From contig JAJPEB010000013.1 in the NCBI GenBank assembly GCA_023252315.1, positions 1 to 16,247 of the forward strand: DNA of 16,247 nucleotides. Reading direction: 5' to 3'. The stretch is from Candidatus Woesearchaeota archaeon. GTDB lineage: Archaea; Nanobdellota; Nanobdellia; Woesearchaeales; UBA525. A program made the translations under genes and the position numbers. This document shows positions 11,741-16,247 of this stretch, one piece after another. The first letter of the stretch is position 1, and every line of letters starts with the position of its first letter. The notes below the pieces were generated by a model that did not search any database, was not told where the DNA came from, and worked only from the letters and a program-made list of their open reading frames with translations.

Positions 11741-14700
11741 TCATGCGCGCCCCATCTCCTCGTCGACGATGACCTCGTCCCATCCGGAGCCGAGCAGGCG
11801 CTCGCGTATGCGATCGTCCGCATGCCCGTGAGCGCGCATGCGCGCGATGTACTCGTGCAGCTGCGCCATGGGGTCGTGGCCGGGGGTCCGCGCAACCGCA
11901 TGCGACGCTGCGGGCGCATGCGCAGGCGCGCCTGCGACGCCGCCCTTCCTCGCCGCGAGCGCGTCGCGCTCCTGCGCGAGCGACGTCTCGTGCATGCGCT
12001 CGCGCCCTTGCGCCGTGCGGTACGCGCGCACGCCCGCGACGGATGCGCCAGCGACGACGATCAGCGCGAGCGCGACCATCCACCATCCGCGGCCCATGCG
12101 CGCGTCGCGCGAGAGCGCGGAGACGAACGCGCCGTCTACGGCCCCTGCCTGCGCCACGTCCGCGGGACGCTCCTCGACGGGCGTCGAGGCCGACGTGTCG
12201 TTGGGCGCGGACTCGCCCGCGGGGATCTGCGTGTCGCCCGTGATCGCGAACCAGCTCAGGCCGGGCGGGCGCGCCTCGAACGAGTACGACTGCGGGCCCG
12301 TGCCGATGCGGCGCGCGCCGTAGCGCTTCCATTCGCTCCCCTCGAGGCGGTAGAGCGCGACCGTGCTGAGATTGACGAGGTTCTCCTCCGCCCACTGCCT
12401 GTCCACCGAGAACTGGAGACCGTAGCTGTCCGCGTCCTCGAGGCCGGTGTGCTCGATGCGCACGTATCGGTAGACCTCCTTGCCGAGCTCGGCCGTGAGC
12501 GCGTCGGGCCGCTGCGCGTACTCCGCGACGGACACCTCGACGCGCGGCGCATCCTTCGCGAAGTGCAGCCGCACGAGCGAGATGGCCATGCCCGCGGGCG
12601 AGTACTCGATCGTGTCTCCTGCCGCTACGCCGAGCCACACGCGCGTCTGCGTCGCCGTCGGGGAGAGCGCGGGGCTATCGTCGCCACCGCCACCGCCTCC
12701 TCCTCCCCCGCCGCCCGAGGAGATGCCCGACGTCGAGAACGATCCCGCGGCGGACGAGTTGCATTGGCCTTTCGCGTCGCATGCGGTGATGTTGTAGTAG
12801 TACGTCGTGCTCGCGAAGAGGCCCGAGAGCACGACGCTACCGGACTGCGAGAGCGCGACCGACGTCGTCTGCGAGAGGTTGAGGCCGTCGGGGTCCGTGC
12901 CGTAGAGCACGCTGAAGTTCGCGAGCTCGTCCGCATGGCCGACGATCGTGGCGCCCGCGCTCCCGACCGACTGCGCGGAGGCGCCTGAGACCGAGGGCGG
13001 CGTCGTGTCCACGAGCGTGACGCTCATGCGCTGCGCCGCGCTGGTCCCCATGCCGTCGGCGCACGTCACGGAGACGTTGTACGTGCCGTCCGCCGCGCCC
13101 GTGAGGTTCGCGGCGTAGCGCCAGCGGTGGCCATCGAGCGCGAGCGAGGAGAGGCCCAGCGTCGCGAGCGAGAACGGCGCCGAGCCGCCCGAGCTCGCGT
13201 TGTAGACGCTCACGTTGTACGCGCACGAGGAGAGGTCGGGCGACGCTGCGGAGAGGTTGAGGACGACGACGCTCTGCGCTGCGCTCGCGGGCGTGTGGAT
13301 CGTGACGTTCGGGCCGCGCGCATCGGGCCGCGCGATGAGCACGCGATCGCCCTGCGCGAGCGCGGGGAGGAAGAGCGTGGTCGTCGCGCCCGAGGAGAGG
13401 GCGCACGCCCCGTTCGCGTCGAGCGCGGACGCGGGCACGGATGCGCATGCGCGCAAGAGCCGGAGCGTGCCCTCGCTCTCCAGGTACGCGCTCCCGTTGC
13501 CAAGCGAGAGGTTGAGCGCGAGCGCGAGCGGCGCGTTGCTGCCGTCGAGGAACCACTCGGACTTCCCTGCCTGCGCGAGCGCGAGGGTGACGTTGCCAGA
13601 CACCAGGTCGCCCAGTCCCGCGGCCTCGCTCGCGTTCGCCATGCGCATCGCGAACATGTCCGCGGACGCGTTCCATCGCAGCGCGAGCCCGGAGAGCCCC
13701 GAGTAGTTGAGCGTGCCCGAGAACGGCGTCGTCCCCGTGGCGTTCGCGACGGCGATCACGATGTCGAACGTGGAGTTCATGAGCCGCGTCTGCGCGGTCA
13801 CGTCCTGTCCCGACTCGAAGACCCGCCACGACGTGACGATGCCGGACGCGTACTGCGCCGCGAGCGCGGGGAGCGCGAGCGGCACGTTCGCGGTGAGGTT
13901 GAGCTGCACGCTGTCGGCGAGCGAGGAGCCGGCGAGCGTGACGTTGATGCGCGCATAGCTCTTCCCTGCGGGGATGTCGAGGACGGTGCCCGCGGGGACG
14001 GAGAGGAAGGTCGCCGCGAAGGGAGGGGAGACGTCTGCGAGCGCGACCGAGGTCGCGTTGATCGCGCCATCCGCGTCCGCGCTCCAGCCGAGCGATGCCT
14101 GCGGCGACTCGTTCGAGAACGAGAACGCGATGCTCTGCGAGGGCGTCGTCGCGGCGACCGCTTGCCCGTTGAGCGTGACGTTCACGATGTCGGGCGCGGA
14201 GACGAAGAGGTAGCTGTACGAGGCCGCGTTCGCGTTCCCGCGCCTGTCGGCGAGCGAGAGGCGCAGCGTCGCGTTCCCCGGCGCGATCCACGACGTCGCG
14301 AGCGCGCACGTGACGTTGTCCGTCGACGTCGTCGCGTCGTACGATGCGCCGCAGGCGACGCACGCGCAGTCGAAGAGCGAGGCGTTCGCGGCGTAGCCGA
14401 CCGTCGCGTTGAGCGCCCCCTGCGCGAGGTCCGCGCGCAGCGAGCTCAGGTTCACGCCGACGCCGACGTCGAGCATCTCGAGCAGCAGCGGCGTGCCGTT
14501 CGCGACGGTCGTCGCGTTGCCGGGCGATCGCACGGCGATGGAAGGAGGGACATTGCCGACCGTGACGGAAAGATTGTCCGTCGAGCCAGCCCTGCCGTTC
14601 GAGTCGTTGAGCGTGACGCGCAGCACGAGCGTCGTGCCCTCCTGCGAGCCGTTCACGAGGTATGTCGCGTTCGTCGCGTTGCCCGCGAGCTGCGAATTGT

Positions 14701-15562
14701 TCCACGAGGAGAACTGGGAAGACCGCGCGAAGCTTCCCGAGAGCGCGTCCCACGCCTCGAACGCGGCGGAGAAGCCGAGCGGGTCGACGAGCGAGATGTC
14801 CGACCAGCTCGCGTTGAGCGCGATGCGATCCCCCACCCTCGCGCTCGAGGCGTTCGTCGCGTTCGAGAGGAGCCGCGGCGCGGAAGCGTCGATGTAGAGC
14901 GGGCGCGCGAGGCTTGTCGTGCTCAGCGACGCGACGGGGTTCGCCGCTATATCGCTCGCGAGGACCGTGAGCGTGCACGTGCGATCGGGCTGGCAGCCGA
15001 GCACGGAGAGGCCCATCGTCACGCCGTACGTGCCCGAGAGCGCGGTCCCCGCCGTGCGCGCCATGAGCACACTCGAGGATCCGTTCGTGAGCTGCACGAG
15101 GCTCACGCCCGCGAGATCGCTCGCGTTCACTGCGATTGTCACAGGCGTCGTCGCGTCCGGCGGATGGTTCGTCGAGAGCGAGAGACCGGAGAGCGACGGG
15201 GGCGTGTTGTCGATCGTGAGGCCGAGCACGAGAAGCGTCGCGGTGTCGTTCGCGTCAGATGCGTTGACGACGGTGACGCGCAGGCCGTACGCGCCGTCGG
15301 GGAACGAGCCGTTGATGCAGTTCCACACGAAGCGGTAGCTATCGGTCGCGCCCGTGGACGCGTTGAGCGGGAGGAAGCCGCCGGTGCTGTTGTACTCTAT
15401 CGTGACGTTGGCGCTGCCGGGGAACGAGACGTTGATCGCGACGCCGCCCGCGAGGATCGCCCCTGCGGAGGGCGAGACGACCGTCGCGCTGAGCGCGAGC
15501 GAGGAGAGCGCGCACAGCGGCGCGAGCAGGGCTACGACGACAAGCAGCGATTCCCTCTTCAC
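11741..15562 (-). CDS. Large surface glycoprotein with Ig/FN3-like repeats and PGF-pre-PGF domain
   Basis: This is a 1273-residue protein starting at a GTG. It has an N-terminal signal peptide (residues 1-25, hydrophobic core SLLVVVALLAPL). Residues 27-945 are beta-sandwich repeats marked by NTPPS, NVPPS and TTPPS domain borders and an FN3-like last repeat. I count about 50 N-x-S/T sequons, nearly all before residue 945. An 11-glycine run (950-960) is a hinge. Residues about 968-1110 match the PGF-pre-PGF domain (WLGVAAGD to LSWFAITGD). One membrane helix (1160-1182) and a cytoplasmic tail follow, ending in a helical motif YIARMRAHGHADDRIRERLL. It is probably a cell-envelope or S-layer-type protein, glycosylated outside. 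No PGF-CTERM sorting tail is present. Confidence 0.85.
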   Translation of the reverse strand: MKRESLLVVVALLAPLCALSSLALSATVVSPSAGAILAGGVAINVSFPGSANVTIEYNSTGGFLPLNASTGATDSYRFVWNCINGSFPDGAYGLRVTVVNASDANDTATLLVLGLTIDNTPPSLSGLSLSTNHPPDATTPVTIAVNASDLAGVSLVQLTNGSSSVLMARTAGTALSGTYGVTMGLSVLGCQPDRTCTLTVLASDIAANPVASLSTTSLARPLYIDASAPRLLSNATNASSARVGDRIALNASWSDISLVDPLGFSAAFEAWDALSGSFARSSQFSSWNNSQLAGNATNATYLVNGSQEGTTLVLRVTLNDSNGRAGSTDNLSVTVGNVPPSIAVRSPGNATTVANGTPLLLEMLDVGVGVNLSSLRADLAQGALNATVGYAANASLFDCACVACGASYDATTSTDNVTCALATSWIAPGNATLRLSLADRRGNANAASYSYLFVSAPDIVNVTLNGQAVAATTPSQSIAFSFSNESPQASLGWSADADGAINATSVALADVSPPFAATFLSVPAGTVLDIPAGKSYARINVTLAGSSLADSVQLNLTANVPLALPALAAQYASGIVTSWRVFESGQDVTAQTRLMNSTFDIVIAVANATGTTPFSGTLNYSGLSGLALRWNASADMFAMRMANASEAAGLGDLVSGNVTLALAQAGKSEWFLDGSNAPLALALNLSLGNGSAYLESEGTLRLLRACASVPASALDANGACALSSGATTTLFLPALAQGDRVLIARPDARGPNVTIHTPASAAQSVVVLNLSAASPDLSSCAYNVSVYNASSGGSAPFSLATLGLSSLALDGHRWRYAANLTGAADGTYNVSVTCADGMGTSAAQRMSVTLVDTTPPSVSGASAQSVGSAGATIVGHADELANFSVLYGTDPDGLNLSQTTSVALSQSGSVVLSGLFASTTYYYNITACDAKGQCNSSAAGSFSTSGISSGGGGGGGGGGGDDSPALSPTATQTRVWLGVAAGDTIEYSPAGMAISLVRLHFAKDAPRVEVSVAEYAQRPDALTAELGKEVYRYVRIEHTGLEDADSYGLQFSVDRQWAEENLVNLSTVALYRLEGSEWKRYGARRIGTGPQSYSFEARPPGLSWFAITGDTQIPAGESAPNDTSASTPVEERPADVAQAGAVDGAFVSALSRDARMGRGWWMVALALIVVAGASVAGVRAYRTAQGRERMHETSLAQERDALAARKGGVAGAPAHAPAASHAVARTPGHDPMAQLHEYIARMRAHGHADDRIRERLLGSGWDEVIVDEEMGRA
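12683..12715 (-). repeat. Polyglycine-encoding run
   Basis: Eleven consecutive GGN codons using GGC, GGG, GGA and GGT. The mixed codons show it is not a recent microsatellite slippage product. It encodes G950-G960, the hinge between the Ig-like repeats and the PGF-pre-PGF domain. Confidence 0.85.
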
Positions 15563-15567
15563 CAAGG

Positions 15568-15573
15568 CACCTC
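15568..15573 (-). promoter_or_regulatory. Shine-Dalgarno site deciding the GTG start at 15562
   Basis: The minus strand reads GAGGTG five bases before GTG AAG AGG. It fits the signal peptide starting exactly there; upstream in-frame codons would add 82 residues with no signal-like sequence and would cross the promoter. Confidence 0.65.
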
Positions 15574-15593
15574 GTGGAGGCCAGCGTCGCGGG

Positions 15594-15602
15594 TTCTTAA
15601 GC
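15594..15602 (-). promoter_or_regulatory. TATA box of the surface glycoprotein gene
   Basis: The minus strand reads GCTTAAGAA, centred about 24-26 bases upstream of the Shine-Dalgarno site, giving a very short leader. Confidence 0.5.
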
Positions 15603-15673
15603 GTTGTGGGGCGCGTCGACGGGAGCTCGGCCGCGGCCCGTCGGCGCTCGAGAGAGGCTGCGCGCGGGAAGCG

Positions 15674-15680
15674 ATTTAAA
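15674..15680 (+). promoter_or_regulatory. TATA box of the rightmost gene
   Basis: ATTTAAA is centred about 27 bases before the ATG at 15704, predicting a leaderless transcript divergent from the surface-protein gene. Confidence 0.6.
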
Positions 15681-15703
15681 GGAATTCCCGCTCCGTAGCG
15701 GCA

Positions 15704-16247
15704 ATGAGGCCGTCCCCGCCCATGCAGCCGTTCTCCGAGGGCCCCGCCGCAGGGCAGCCTCCTTCGCGCCGCGATTTCGGCCTCGAGCGCGTGACCGAGG
15801 ATCTCCACGCCGCTCTCGAGCGCAGCGCCGCCGGAGGAAAAGGCGACCAGTACGGGACGTGGTACCGCGGAAGCCCCAAGGGAGGCGCCTACTATAACGG
15901 CGCGCTCGGGATCTCAGGCCTCCAGACTGGCGGCAGGCGCAAGGCAGGCGAGCAGGTGCTCGAGACCGCCGCGCGCAGCAGGAGGGAGGAGGCGTACGTC
16001 GCAGGCACCTACGTCGAGAACGTGGAACGCAAGCGCGGCACGCGGCCCGAGACGAAGGCGCAGAAGCTCGACCGGTACCTGCTAATCGCTGCCCACGACG
16101 AGCGGGAGCGGCGCGCGCTCATGCGCGGCTACGTGTTCGACCGCATCGGCATGATGGTCGAGAGCGGCAGGTACACGCAGGAGAAGCGCATGTACGGCCT
16201 CGACCCGCTCACCCTGGGCGACCACTACAAGCCCGCGCCCTCAGCGT
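15704..16247 (+). CDS. Unrecognised protein, open at the right edge
   Basis: The frame is open from ATG 15704 to the end of the window: 181 residues are visible and the C-terminus is missing. It begins with a proline-rich MRPSPPMQPFSEGPAAG, then has a Gly/Tyr-rich stretch (YGTWYRGSPKGGAYYNGALG) and a charged helical region (ARSRREEAYVAG, RYLLIAAHDERERRALMRGYVFDRIGMM). No known domain is recognised. An alternative start is ATG 15722. TATA spacing favours 15704. There is no signal peptide. It diverges from the surface glycoprotein gene across a 141-bp gap that holds both promoters. Confidence 0.65.
   Translation, partial: MRPSPPMQPFSEGPAAGQPPSRRDFGLERVTEDLHAALERSAAGGKGDQYGTWYRGSPKGGAYYNGALGISGLQTGGRRKAGEQVLETAARSRREEAYVAGTYVENVERKRGTRPETKAQKLDRYLLIAAHDERERRALMRGYVFDRIGMMVESGRYTQEKRMYGLDPLTLGDHYKPAPSA

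Noticed and set aside
12837..14978. Minus-strand open frame of about 713 codons
   Set aside because: It is a shifted-frame shadow of the surface glycoprotein with Arg/Ala-dominated composition and no recognisable motif.
13127..15679. Plus-strand open frame of about 850 codons
   Set aside because: It runs antisense to the surface glycoprotein, is extremely rich in Arg/Glu/Val/Ala, has no domain, and is explained by high GC at codon third positions of the real gene.
1..16247. CRISPR arrays, insertion sequences, att sites, rRNA
   Set aside because: No regularly spaced repeats, transposase motifs, terminal inverted repeats or rRNA-like sequence were seen; tRNA-Pro is intact and shows no adjacent duplicated 3' end.

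Overview
The window is GC-rich archaeal DNA. It carries archaeal housekeeping genes (ribosomal protein eL43, RNA polymerase subunit Rpo12, KEOPS subunit Pcc1, prefoldin beta, a UPF0147 protein), an AbrB-PhoU fusion regulator, a PGF-pre-PGF surface protein and a tRNA-Pro without an encoded CCA. Archaeal TATA boxes lie about 26-28 bases upstream of many start codons, so several mRNAs are probably leaderless. A DPANN-type lineage (Micrarchaeota or Diapherotrites-like) would fit, but this is a weak inference. Genes are very tightly packed: convergent pairs overlap by 23 bp, sit 7 bp apart, or have directly abutting stop codons.

Left part (1-5760). A partial conserved hypothetical gene (minus) and an AbrB-PhoU gene (plus) diverge from an AT-rich control region. 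That region holds a perfect inverted repeat and two TATA boxes. The phoU-side TATA box is spaced for a 17-codon reading frame whose stop overlaps the phoU start. A divergent kinase-like gene (minus) follows, then a 65-residue small membrane protein (plus), then a 910-residue transmembrane Ser/Thr-kinase-like receptor (minus).

Middle (5761-8761). This stretch has tRNA-Pro(TGG), a 218-residue single-pass membrane coiled-coil protein with seven extracytoplasmic cysteines (minus), a divergently transcribed alpha/beta hydrolase, and an ornithine-carbamoyltransferase-family enzyme with an unusual substrate loop.

Right part (8818-16247). A five-gene overlapping operon eL43-rpo12-pcc1-pfdB-UPF0147 links translation, transcription, tRNA modification and chaperoning. 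It is followed by an unrecognised 549-residue protein. That protein converges stop-to-stop on a 1273-residue heavily N-glycosylatable surface protein (Ig/FN3-like repeats, an 11-glycine hinge, a PGF-pre-PGF domain, a transmembrane segment and a cytoplasmic tail ending in a small conserved-looking helical motif). Divergent from the surface gene is an unrecognised protein that runs off the right edge.

The most unusual material is the cluster of two kinase-like proteins with small or large membrane partners, and the predicted leaderless upstream reading frame at phoU. Nearly all other long open frames are GC-driven shadows of these genes.
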